This document shows positions 45,004 through 57,230 of a DNA stretch of 64,000 bases, one piece after another. The notes below the pieces were generated by a model. It searched no databases, was not told the origin of the DNA, and was given only the letters and a program-made list of their open reading frames with translations. Made by a program: the position numbers and the translations under genes. Location: positions 493,484 to 557,483 of the forward strand of contig NW_006768801.1 of the NCBI RefSeq assembly GCF_000204055.1. The letters run 5' to 3'. Each line of letters starts with the position of its first letter. Position 1 is the stretch's first letter. Origin of the DNA: Melampsora larici-populina 98AG31. Taxonomy: Eukaryota > Basidiomycota > Pucciniomycetes > Pucciniales > Melampsoraceae.

Positions 45004-46446
45004 TAAAGTTCGAAGTAAGGAAATGAATAATATTATGTAGGATATGTTGAAAGGTTAGGTATAAGTCAGCTATTGGGATGTCCACGGCACAAAGACAGAA
45101 ACATACGACCAACATGGAGCAATAAAATACGCACTCGAATAACGAACTGGGGTCGAAGAACACCACTGAGAAGGGGCCACACGACATCTACATGTCCCCA
45201 ATGAAGCAACAATCCTGCCCATCAAATAACAAAAATCATGATGCGCATTCATAAGAAGCCTTAATCCCCAATAAAACATGAATAAGTGAATATCCACCTA
45301 CCCAATCACCCAGTCATTTTTGCCCAAGTAGAACACAAAGATTGAAGGTAACAGTAGTTGATTTAGAAATTCCACACGTCAAAGAGACCGAAAGTCTGGA
45401 AAGGAGACAAATAAGCACTGACATGTTGCAGAGATTGGGGTCGAGTCATAAGGCGCAAGCGGATACATACCATATTGACGAATCCCCAAACAGCTGAAAA
45501 CGTAGAGGCCAACAGACTTGGAAACAGAAAAGACAATCAATCATCAGTGTTATATAACACAAAACCAAAGTACAATCATTGAACGGCCAAAATGAAATAA
45601 ACTCACCAAATCAGGCATCCGATCAGTTATGGATAAACCGTGCAGGCGAGGCATGAGGCGCCCCAGCAACTATGCCGGACTTCAAATGACTAAACGAAAT
45701 ACCTGTGGTGTAAACCCATAATATGTAACCAGTTTATGACAACTCCCATGAAAATTGTAACATCATCGACCACAGTGATTGTTGCCTGCATAAGATGTAC
45801 GGAGTTGCCATCAATCAACCAACTGCATCGTCACCTGCAAGTGGCTCACCAAATGACTCAAGGGGCAAAGTCTCCAATCAGATGAGTTCCGGTATAAAAC
45901 CAAGCGATCGGAGTTGACTTCACACAAGTCAACCCCCGCCCACCAAACACGCACAACAATACCAATATTTGTATACATTGAGAGCGCCGCACCATACTTC
46001 AGAAAGTTTCCAAATAAAACTCGTGTGAGATCTCAGCCAATGATTGCGATAAGAGGAAAACACATGGGCCATGTACCAATCAAACAATCGCGAGACACAG
46101 ATCGGTTCACGATGTGTACCAGGATGGTACCTTAAACAGTGGCACTTGTTGCCAAAAAAGCAAGTGAAAAGGAACATGGCATTATAACGCGAATGGGGTC
46201 TGACGAAGAAAAACAAATGTATGAAATATCATAACAAAATACCATTACTATGTGATAATAAAATTCACCAACGTCACCCACAAAGTAGGCCGCCACTCTC
46301 AACATATGCCACCATACGTAACAAAAGGAGCTACAATACGGGATAAGAACTACAAGGACTGGTTGTAACAGATACATGCCATCAGTGTGAAGTAAGCAAA
46401 TGAAGCATTGGAGCAGAGAGACACTTACCCAAAGACATAATCCATA
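45004..46446. other. Spacer between F-box gene B and the Helitron
   Basis: About 1.4 kb, probably the promoter of F-box gene B plus the 3' flank of the Helitron gene. The 3' terminus of the Helitron (CTRR after a hairpin) should lie here or further left, but I could not identify it. No gene supported. Confidence 0.4.
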
Positions 46447-47803
46447 TCAAAAGAGTAATACGGGATGGAATACAATGTTAAGAGTCCGGCAACCACCTGA
46501 GTCCGATGGAATACACACATGGACATTTGAAGCAGAGGTGCAACATGACAGAGCTACGTACAATTGCCCGTGGGAAAATACCGGTTTAGGCAGCATGACT
46601 ACCACACGATTAAGGCTTTGTCCTTGGCTTTTGTTGATAGTCATGCAGAACGCCGGCATGATAGGAAACTGATATCGCACAAATGGTATAGGGCATACCG
46701 CTTCGCTTTCATGCCGCAACTTGATCTTAGGTAGGCTAATAGCCATGCCTTTCTTTTCACCTGTGAGGATACGGCACTGCAAAGCCTTGTGCTTCACATC
46801 TGTCACCAACAACCGAGTGCCATTGCAAAGTCCGTCCCCCATATGCAAGTTTCGAAGTACCATCACCGTGGCTCCCACTTTGAGTTCTAATTTGTGCGCC
46901 GGGAAACCGGGAAAATTGAAGGAATTTAGTACATCGGCAGTCACTGGGTCCCGAAACGCCTCGTCCATCTCGTCTCTGGACAAAGATACAAGGCCGTTGC
47001 CTGGTAAGGATTTGATGACGTGCTTATTCAAAGCATCAACTGTTGCATTCAGTGGGGTTATCAAGCAACGGTTTGCATAGAGATCAGTTAATTCATGCCA
47101 ATTTCGACATCTTATCAATTGGTTGACTCCACCATACTCCGATTTGACAAGTTGCTCGTCGAAGGCCGCAGATGGTGGCATATAGGATACATTACAGTGC
47201 TTGATATTGATAGGTGCTGTATGGTCTTCTTGAAATTCACCGGAACCTAAAGCTAGCAGCCATTTTGCAAATCTTGTGTTCGAGGGATCAGGATGAGCTG
47301 TCGTACCACCCAGGCGAATGTTGACCGACAAAGCAAACTTATTGGTCAAATCCCACAAGTACGAAGCCTTTAATGTTGCCTTGGCTTGCTCCATTAGAGT
47401 AGCACGTCTGACTATTGGCAAAGTCTGCCGGAAATCTCCCGCAAACAACACTACCTTCCCCCCAAAAGGACGCTCAATGCCTGTCAAACTCCTAAGTGTA
47501 CGATCCACGCATTCGATAGCATGCCTGTGCTGCATTGCAACCTCGTCCCAAACAATAAATCGACAGTTGGCGAGGTTGGCCCCAATGCCTTCACGCAAAG
47601 AAATTGGGCAAATTGAGTCTTCGTATATTGGAATAGGAATCTTGAAGGCAGAATGTGCAGTTCGTCCTTTCAACAGAAGCAGAGATGATATGCCGGCAGC
47701 TGACACCGCCTCAAAAGGTACGTTGTTTGCATTGCAGTAGTGCAGAATTGAGTTTAGTACGAACGTTTTCCCTGTCCCACCTGGACCATCAAGGAAAGCC
47801 AGA

Positions 47804-48186
47804 CACTGCCAGCATTAAAGAGGTTCCCAGATGGGAATATGGGTCCTAGTGATCACATTCCCATCCTGCTACTGTTACACAGTTCCACGAATATTTCCTG
47901 AGTAGCCATTGTGATATATGTAGTCAATATTTTGAGATGTGTGTCTCAATTTGAACAAAGTTACAGCATGTATTACACATGAACTTCTTATCTAGATGAG
48001 CAGATAACTGAGCGAACCTGTATGTAGCTGATAGCTAAGGATTTACTCAGATGTTTGCACATATGTAGTGTATGCTTTATGGCTCAGATGTGCAGTGCAA
48101 GATGATTTGATGCACCATTCTTCTCTCAATGATATTCCCAGCCTAGGTCATGTTCCGACCAGGGAACCTATTTAATGCTGGCAGTG
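47804..48186. mobile_element. CACTA-type MITE inserted in the Helitron helicase
   Basis: 383 bp with inverted termini CACTGCCAGCATTAAA / TTTAATGCTGGCAGTG, extending inward as AGGTTCCC. Flanked by the 3-bp duplication AGA (47801-47803 and 48187-48189). A 3-bp TSD and CACT terminus suggest the CACTA/EnSpm superfamily. It interrupts the codons just before Walker A. Deleting it with one TSD rejoins NQPYL with AFLDGPGGTGKT in frame. Confidence 0.88.
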
Positions 48187-48376
48187 AGATAAGGTTGGTT
48201 TCGCTCAATAGCCTCGCGCACAGCAGTCAAAACCCTGAGTTGCTCCCTGGTAAGAAGCGCTGACATGGAATTGTATTTTTGTAAACTCTCTGCCGGGAGT
48301 ACTTCATTTGAACCGTCTAGCCTAATCTGGTCTGGCAGCCTCAGCTCGAAAATAAGACGCGGATCAACGGCAGCAA

Positions 48377-51300
48377 CAACACTTGAGGCGACCCGCCGCA
48401 AAAAGCGGAAGCGGAGCGCCTGCGGGGCGGGTCGCCCCGTCGCCGCTTTGGAATTTTTGGGGTAGCGGGTCAAAGCGACCCGCCACCGCTTTTCCTTTGG
48501 GGTAGTCCACGCAGCGGATCGCGGAATTAGCGCGGCGGGCCAAACTTACGCCCTGCAGTCCGACTATCAGAGCGGTATGCAGCGGTCATCTGACAGCCAG
48601 CAAGATATCGATCCAAGATCGACATCTCGACATCGTTCAAGCCAAACACCACCACGATTTCACTCACAGCCAAAGAACGATATCAAGATTCTTCGAGATA
48701 AGCCATCATGAAGGCATCCTTTCGCACCAAATATTTGAACAACTGCCTTTTAACAGAAGAAATGTCAAAAGTAGTAAGTTTAGACCCTTTTTCCTTGCAT
48801 CCAACGACCAAACTGACGAAAAACACCTCTCTTTCATGCAATAGACCAGCTTAGCTATCACCCCAAACTCTTGTTATACGTTCTTGCGGTCTCTCGAGAA
48901 GAAGGGCTGTACTTCACACCCTCTTTGGATCTATATAAGGTAGGTTTTTCTTTCCCTTGTTCCCATTTCCCCCGATCGTGAATAGTCATCTGATTTCTAA
49001 CTGCACTAACATTGAAGTTGTTATTTCTCACTATTGCATACCATTCTTGATAGTCTCAATATTACTTTGGCCCCTTCTACTTCGAACTCTACCACTAGTC
49101 TTGCTCCCCCGTCTACAGGTCCTAGTCTTTGACCCCGATCCCCTCCTGCTCCTAAGCCAGGCTACGTTATCCAGTCCCCTGACTCTCGCATCTCCATTAA
49201 TCGCCCCACAGATGATAGTGATTTGCCTGATCTTGATTTCGAACCCAATACCCCTGATCCAGCTTTCTCCGACTCGGAATCCGAATCTGTCGTAGAGATA
49301 ACCCAAGCAAAAGATTTCTTGTCGATGATACCTAAAAAGAAGAAGAAAGCACCAAAGGTGAAAGCTGTGAAGGCCTCGCGTGGCAAAGGACGTCCCAGGG
49401 GCTCTGGAGCCTCGGCAACCTTGACTCGAGGGCCTGCGAAGAAGCCAAAGAAAGCCGTTGGTGTGCCAGTAAGTCTAGTCTACTTTCAATCTCTGGACCA
49501 TTCTTTGATGGGAACAAGTTAATGAATACATACTGTTTAATTCCCTTCTAGCCCGGCATTCCTGATTGTATCGATATCAATCAGGATTCGGATATTGAGG
49601 TGGTTGAGACCCCAGGTGTTCGACGAGCTCAACTTGGACGGGTTTCCAAGTTGCTCGAATACTTTCATCCTCCAACGCATATCAAAGGCGAGGTGAGTCT
49701 ATTCTTTCCTTCAAGTTCTCAAACCATTCACTCCTTGATCACTTTCCTTTTCGTTTCTTTCTGATTTCTTTTTTTGTTTCCATTTCTTTTCCAATCTTCT
49801 CTCATCCACCTTCTGATACTTTAGACAGGTGATGATCCGAGGTCATACAAGTGTCGGTGGTGCAAGGCCACGTTTGTACGTGGCCTTCGCACTCACTATA
49901 ACCTCTACGCCCATCGGGATGGCGCCAAGGGTCGAGCAGCATGCCCTCGACGAACTCAAGCTATCTCAGCTGGTGCCGACCTGCCACTCACTTGGTCTCA
50001 AGAACAATCCCAATCCGAGGTTGCCTTGAACAAACTCAACGGACAGCCAACTCTTGACTCTTTCCTGTCGCAAGCAACCTTTAGTGTTGATTTATGCAAC
50101 ACCGTGTTGGTAATGTGGATTCTCAAACAAGCACTTCCTTTCAACCGATTTTACGACGTACCCCTCCGTGCGGCCTTCAAGTTGGCCAATCGTCGTGCCG
50201 AATTAAGGACTCCGACTTGGGCAGCTGGTGTGGCCAAGGATCTCTACCTCAGCTTGAGTTCAGCAGCGATTGCATTAGTATCTGTAAGTCAATCATTTCT
50301 CTCATTCTAAATCGAATATTTTGATTGAAAGTGACTGATCATGACTTTCACCAGAACAACTCTAGCAAGTTCTCTTTGGTCCACGATGTTTGGACCACGA
50401 AAGGGAATCGATATGCTTTTATTGGGGTTTCGGCCAATTATATCAACAGCGATTGGGAATACAAGACAATTCACCTCAGTTTGAAGCTGGTTGCGTGGAA
50501 TAAATTTGGGTATCTATTGGCTCAACCAGTAGCACAGTTTTTGATAGCTCATGGTCTCCACAAAAAGATAAGTCTTTTTATCTTTATTCTTATTCTTTCA
50601 ATTCATTTAGCTAATTTGTTCATCTTATTTCCTTTTATTACATGCTAGGACAAACCACTGATTCCGGCTCTAACAACAATACCATGGCCAGAGAGATGGA
50701 GGTAATGTTTTCGGAATGCGATGAACCGGTTGACTGGGATTCCTCTACCAATCATGTTCGGTGTTATGCCCATAAGCTCGGGTTGGTTGTAAAGAAAGGC
50801 TTAAAGGTACTAGGATTAGCGGCCGGTCAGATCAAGCCCTCCACTCCTCTCAATGCCTCCGTTCCAATCCCAACAGTCCTTTTGAATGATGATCTCACCG
50901 AAACTGCCATCAACTATGATGAATCCGACGATGAGGATGATATTCTCAATCCACAACCTCATTGCGACCTGGCCAACTCGACTAGTAATAGTAATGAAGA
51001 TGAGGTCGATGACGATCTATCATATGGAGATGTTCCAATTGACGCTTGCATTGTTGTTAAAGGAGCAATGAAGGTGAGTTGCTTCTTTTGATCCTCCTTT
51101 CCTTTTCTTCTCGTGCTCAATTGCTGACATGAATCCTTTCATAGTTGAAGGATTTCAATGCCTTGCTTACCCGAAGCAACGCCAGGCGAGGCGAATTTCA
51201 TGCCCGTGCTGATCAGATGGGATACCGCGGACCAGGACCAATCGCAGGTTGGGGTGTCCGGTGGAACATCGATCTGGCAATGTATTCCCACCTGGTGGCT

Positions 51301-52993
51301 GCTCGTGATGTAAGCCTTTCTTTTACTTCTTTCATATCTTTCATATTCTATTCTCTCATTTCTAGAGTGTATAGACTTACTAATTGTACCAAATTGTTTT
51401 AGGTGGTCGATTCAATCCTCATTGGCGATCGGAAAACTCGGTATTACAATGGCATCATGATGTCCATGGATGAGTGGGACGCTGTGGATTCATTATGCAA
51501 GGTATTAGAAGTAAGCATTCTAATACCTTGTCTTCTTCTAATCTCCGTGACTCTGGCTAACTTTTGGTTTTAGGTCTTTCGTCTTTCAACCAAGCGCTTG
51601 GAAGGGAACACTATCTCTGGCTCGATGCTGCTTGCTGAATATCTCCGAGTCAAAGATTCTCTCACTGAACTACATTCTACGACTATGCCATCAAGCCTCC
51701 AACGCATGGTGGGAGTGATGTTAAGCCAGCTTGCGGTCTACCAGGACGAAGCTTTGGCTTCTGACGTGATAATCCTGGCCACTGTCCTCAACCCTAAATA
51801 TTGAGTCCGCTTCTTTGAATTGCACTACCCGGATCATGCTGCACGAGCTAAAAGACTAATTGAATCAGTCTTCAACTCTTCTCTGGACCATTGGCCAGTC
51901 ACCCCGGCCTGCACCCCATCTCCTACTCCTACGGCTGAATCAGATAAATTCGATCAATTTGACCTGTTCACCTCTTCTGCGACCATCAAAACTCCCGAAT
52001 CAATCCGGGCTTCCGAACTTGAGTCTTATTTGCAGGGCAGTAACCTGATTGTGCCTGGACAATCAGAACTGTCTTGGTGGAATGTAAGTTCCCTTTCAAA
52101 TTCCAGTCACCCCAATCTGATCGATTAATCTGCTGACTCATCCACTATCACACTTGTGTTTTACTGTGACAGCAAAATCAATCTGATTTTCAAGTTCTTG
52201 CCTCTTTGGCGCGCGACTACCTCTCAATTTCAGCTACCTTGTGCGCTTCGGAACGAACATTCTCCTCGGCGGCTGACATAGCCGTTCCTGGACGAGGTTC
52301 CTTAAGACCAAAAACAATCTCTCGCACAGTCGGCTGTCGAGAATGGCTCAGAGCTGGTATCATGACTGACGAAAAAGACAAATTCTTTGACACCCTTATG
52401 TATCTTTCCTCATTTGAAAGCCACACAAAAAAATGAAGTCTATTCAAATAAGTTTTCTTTCTATCTTATCTTTTTCTTACTCTTGTCACTCGTTAGTTTT
52501 TGTGGTGGTCTCTATTTTCTTATCTTTTTCTTCTTAAGTTCTCTTTTACCTTTTTCTTATCATCTTTCTTATCATCTCTGTTGCCCGTTGCTTGTTGTGA
52601 TTTGTAGTACATGGTTATCTCAATCATGTTTCTCATTTTTTTAACTTCGCTCCTTTTTCCCCTTTTATCGTCTCTTAACTTTTCAAGTCAATCGTTTATG
52701 TCTCATTTAGTCTGTTTGATTCTTTTTCTTTGATCAAACTTGTACATATCTTAACTTGCTTTGTTAATATTAAGAAAAAAAATTGTGAATAAATACGTTG
52801 CCTCGGCCCGCTCTTTCTGCTTGAAATTGGACAAAGCGGAGCGAAAGCGGCTTGAACAGTCGCTGTGCTACATAAGCCTTGTAGCGGGCCTGTCTTGAGA
52901 GCGGATCGTTAGCGGGTCACCCATGTAGCGGAAAACCGCCCCTCTACAAAAAAACCGCCAAAAAGCGGATTGAAGCGGATCGCTTCAGGTGTT
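48377..52993 (+). mobile_element. hAT transposon inserted in the Helitron helicase
   Basis: 4617 bp with termini CAACACTTGAGGCGACCCGC (left) and the inverse of AACACCTGAAGCGATCCGC (right). The subterminal zones are GC-rich with repeated AGCGGG/AAGCGG motifs. Flanked by GGCAGCAA on both sides (48369-48376 and 52994-53001). The transposase is on the plus strand, opposite to the Helitron gene. Precise removal rejoins SLNSVGLAA with VDPRLIFEL. Confidence 0.9.
49210..52436 (+). pseudogene. hAT transposase with BED zinc finger (element at 48377-52993)
   Basis: Multi-exon plus-strand gene; the start is unclear (upstream of about 49210, with a TGA near 49131 in the extended frame). Order: a basic AT-hook-like patch (KKKKKAPKVKAVKASRGKGRP), then the BED finger YKCRWCKATFVRGLRTHYNLYAHRDG (about 49848-49925). 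The core follows with FSLVHDVWTTKGNRYAFIGV and GQTTDSGSNNN, then VRCYAHKLGLVV and an acidic insert. Helical domains (DFNALLTRSN; MLLAEYLRVKD) and the hATC end (ASLARDYLSISATLCASERTFSSAA) complete it. One TGA at 51802-51804 replaces the Arg expected after LNPKY. Related to, but diverged from, the transposase at 38579-41700. Only one or two point changes disable it. Confidence 0.78.
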
Positions 52994-53363
52994 GGCAGCA
53001 AGACCAACGCTGTTGAGGGATGAATCCATCCCAATCAGGGTCTTTTCGAGTTCGTAGAGGGCGTAGTTGTGAACTTGCTCCGGCGTGGGCTCCAGGCGAG
53101 GATTCATCTTCTTGATCAGATGTGCACAGTCATCAGAGAGATGGTCAAGATGCTGTTCCCACAAAGCAAGAGGGTTGGTAGGCAAGCTATGACATAGTAT
53201 AATAGCAAGCATGTGCCTTAGTTGGCGGCCTGTTTTCCAAGAAGCTGCCTCGTTGAGTGATTCGTGATAGTTCCTATCGTCCATCAAGAGGCCCAACTTG
53301 TTGGCGGCCTCTCGGTAAGTGTTATAGAGGACACCGTCAATAGTACGGAGGTAAGCAAACAAT

Positions 53364-54179
53364 CACTACACAAAATATAATATTTTCTGGGCAGAAAATT
53401 AAATTATTGATACACAAAAATATTGAGAGGCCAGGAGAAGGGCAAAAAATAAATAAAAATATGCATCTTGTTCCCTGCGGTGAGAGCTTCACTCTCCATA
53501 TTTTTCCATATTTTTACAGTCCGTATTTATTATTGTACTAACAATAAACCTTCATAATCATCCAATTACAACCTGTAACAAGCACTGAAATTTGGCTCAT
53601 TAGTGTTTAGAGAAACTTTTGATACCTGAAAACACCTATAACTTTGTCAAATCTGCATCAAAACACTCGATTTTAAGTGCATTAGAAAGCTGAACTCTTC
53701 CTCTCGAACTTTCATAAGATCAAGAACTATGTAGCTAGTATGCCAATCATTCTATGGATCTGTATGTACAAATGTATAAAAAAGATGATATCTTTTTCAG
53801 CAGACCAGCATGCTGTGTGGTCCTATTATGAGCTATTTGAAGGACAATTCCAGCTTACCAATGCACCCAAAATCGAGCGTTTTGGACCAGAATTGAAAAA
53901 GTTATGAGTATTTTCAGAAATCAAAAGTTTCTCTAAACACTAATGAGCCAAATTTCAGTGCTTGTTACAGGTTGTAATTGGATGATTGTGAAGGTTTATT
54001 GTTAGTACACTTATCAATATGGACTGTAAAAATACGGAAAAATATGCAGAGTGAAGTTCCCAACGCAGGGAACAAGATGCATATTTTTATTCATTTTTTG
54101 CTCTCCTCCTGGCCTCTCAATATTTTTGTGTATCAATAATTTAATTTTCTGCCCAGAAAATATTATCTTTCTTGTAGTG
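53364..54179. mobile_element. CACTA-type foldback element inserted in the Helitron
   Basis: 816 bp from CACTACACAAAATATAATATT to the inverse of CACTACAAGAAAGATAATATT, with 3-bp TSDs AAT (53361-53363 and 54180-54182). The arms extend several hundred bp inward (AATATGCATCTTGTTCCC in both), so the element is a near-complete hairpin. It belongs with 62653-63433, sharing CCTGTAACAA..(A)CTGAAATTTGG. It splits the Helitron protein between HIPGPT and FAYLRTIDGV; removal restores frame. Confidence 0.9.
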
Positions 54180-57100
54180 AATGTAGGGCCAGGGATGTGA
54201 CTTAATAGCAGCCGCAGATAGTACACATCGCCTCGCTTCACATTGGCAAAATATACTCGGCCAATGGAGATCAAGCGATTCTGACAAGGAGTCAATTTCC
54301 TTTGCTCTTCATTCCAGCAAAAATGCCTGGTCACTTCGTGATATTTGATAGATTGAATTGTTGCATTGTCATGGAAAGGCAGTTTGACATTTTCGTGGCA
54401 TAAGCGAAAAAATTCATTCAATGTAGTACGATCCGCGCGGCCGGATTCCATTGACTGACGCAATCTGTCTTGATCAACGAAATAGATAGTCTGGCAGTCT
54501 TACAGGTGCAAACTTAGCCGCTGAACCGCAGGATATCTACCTGACAACTCGTACATGAACAGACGCCAGACAGCTGAGTTACTCGGTGTCAGTATATCGA
54601 ATTGAATATCTTGGTGAAGGCAATCACTAACCTTCCGGGGCTGTCAAAAATCTTGCATTTACATATGCCTTGATTTCATCTTTATTATCCTCGTCTTCTA
54701 CTTGAGCAGTAGTCCTATCATGTCCTTTGAGAATGTATTTGAATAGATATTTGATTGCCCGGATACTACCGGCCACCTTGACATTAATGTGACACTGGTA
54801 TCTCATTAACAAAAACCGGTTATGAGGTACCACACTACCATTGTCAAACCGATCTTGGCCATTATTAGTTCGTTTGTAAGTCGGATAGGAATTGTCATTC
54901 AGATTAGTTAAATCACAAAACGGCCTTGGGTACCCCAATTTGCATTCGCTCCCATTCCAACATTTGTAAGATTGGCAAGGTCCATGTAGCATGTTATTCG
55001 TGACCAAGCCAAATAGTCGAGGTTCTGTCACCGGGTCAGGTAGTTGGGCTGATATCAGGCAGTCGACAGCCTCGGGAGTATCAGGGCGAGAGTCGGGAGA
55101 GAGGAAAAGTATAAGGTGTGCATGCGGCAGACCACGTTTCTGGAATTCAATAGTATAAACGTAGGCGGGGCATTTTCCGAACCTCTTGCGCTTGGTCACA
55201 TCATACAGCATGCTGTGAAATCTGTGATAGAAAGCACACGCTACCAGGTCTGGTCTATCGCTAGGGGTTTGTCATTTCAGGCCATTCCGGGTTAGCTGTC
55301 ATGGTGATGAACAGGCTAGGATTCCCAAATTCTGAAACCAGTGTCATAGAGTCTTGATACAGCTGCTGCATGTTACGAGGACCACCTACAAAAGAAGAAG
55401 GCAGGACCACTTTCCTCCCAACTACTTCGTCATCGAGTTCGTTATCCAGGGCTTCCACGGCGCCACTATAGACCTCGGCACGTAGCTCCTTTTGGTGATA
55501 TCGTAAGTATTGGAGATGAGAGTGCTCCACGCAGACATACATGTCTACCGCGAATTCCTGAAATAGGCGGCCTGACGCCAGGATGACATAATATTGACGA
55601 CGTTGGAATAATAAATACGCAAACCATTGAAGGTTTGATACCTTCCCTCCACCGTCTGAATAAATGATTAATGGCAACATCAAAATCAAGTAATGCCCAT
55701 ACAAGGTATGAAAAAGATGGTACACACTGGCAACCGTCGGCTTAGTGTAGGCATGGTGCCACATTTGCAAACCATGTAGGAAAAGCAACGGGTAACGCAA
55801 AGCAAAGTAGGCGGTGTGCAGCTCAGATATGTATTGTATCTCACCGGTCTTTTGACATAGAATAATGTCTTGCTGACGTGCTCCAATCTCGCCATCGCCT
55901 TCAATGATTGCGGCAACCTCGTTACAAGTGGGCTTGTTATAACGACGGTGGTCAGTCCCGGGTGCTAAGACAGTCTTGATTCGCAACGTCCTGGGCCGTA
56001 CAGCTTGCTCGTTGCAGATTTGCGCCGCCGACTTGAATACCCGGGCGTACGGATTGTGATCATACATGAACTGTTGAAAAAGGTAAACAATCTGGGGATC
56101 CAAATCAGATCCACTTCGCCGGACTCTGAGCTCAGCCTCCTCTGCACCACCACCTCCGTATATAAAGATTTGGGCAAATGCTGGTTGTATACCGTCAGGA
56201 GGCACCAAGGACCCAATTCTGTGGGTGAGTTGACCGGTTATTCTGAAGGTATAAATACCAGGCCGGCTCATAACGTCATTGTCAAATGTAACACCCAGTG
56301 AAGCAAATGACAGTGCATTATTGTATTTTTGGATCTTTTCACGAAAAGTGCGTGATCCTACATGGGTGATAGTCAGCAGCCACCTCGAAAACAAGTCATA
56401 ATCCAGTTACTTTGGTCTTTGCCCCGCAGCAAGTCACGAAAGAACATCGGGATCTGTTCCCCCACATCTTGTGGGAAGTATCTAAGAGGTAAATCAACCT
56501 TTCCGTGTTTGCAACAATTTAAGTAAGATGCTTGCAGATGGTTTTTGTCTTTCTTGCGACGCTCTATTCGCCATCTGAATGCGCCACAACCAGTGCATGG
56601 ATCGTCCTCTTTGCCCATGTTAAATGGAATTTCGTCGGGAAAACGGCTTAATAAATTAACCACTCGTGCACAATTTTCAAACGGCACAGCTGGCCCTTTG
56701 TCTTGATGTTGGACTTGCATAATCAAAGAGAATAGGTGGAATCCAATACGAATAGTGAAGAACACGTGGATAGTTTTTTAATTAGATGAGGTAAAGAAAT
56801 GCGAGTGCAATTGAAAAATAGTGTCCAGGGTTGATGCTCTGAAGCAAATATTGATATGGTATGGACATTGGGCAAAAGGCAACTGGCGCGACGTGAAATT
56901 CTTGCACATGCAAAAATTCTTATGGTGTATGAAGCAGAGTGACAGCATCCACGTCAGGCAAATTGTAGACTAATAGGCATCGGGGAAATACATCGCCAGG
57001 CACAGTCGCGGTGACTTCCATGGCTCAAATAATAGTCTTCGTAGATGCAAACAGACAGTCCTTCTTGTTGACGATTGCAATCCAGCGCGATGCTCAGCAG

Positions 57101-57230
57101 GAGACGTGTGAAATCAAACGGCATTGCCGGTGACATTGGAGTTGGTGGCGGGTACATAATGCAGGCCATTTGGCATGCAACAACGGGAATTTGCTGCATA
57201 TAGTTCCGCCGGAATCAAATCGTAACTCAT

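Larger units (their letters stand above)
46447..57230 (-). pseudogene. Helitron Rep-helicase gene, split by three transposons
   Basis: Host reading order is 57230 down to 46447. A probable first exon (MSYDLIPAELYAANS, 57230) is followed by a Cys-rich segment (DPCTGCGAFRW; LNCCKHG). An intron joins 56413 to 56355, then comes the long Helitron N-terminal domain (56355-55261). The HUH nuclease follows: GLPHAHLILFL with the two His, and IKYLFKYILKG with the catalytic Tyr region. The Pif1-type helicase has GPGGTGKTF (Walker A, about 47780), FIVWDEVAM (Walker B), VVLFAGDFRQTLPI, NKSQGQSL and YVALSCCTSA. Damage: a one-base frameshift in a C-run at about 55262, a TAA near 54506, and SRC changed to SCC at 46543-46545. 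Insertions lie at 47804-48186, 48377-52993 and 53364-54179. Helitrons move by rolling-circle-like replication. Confidence 0.88.
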
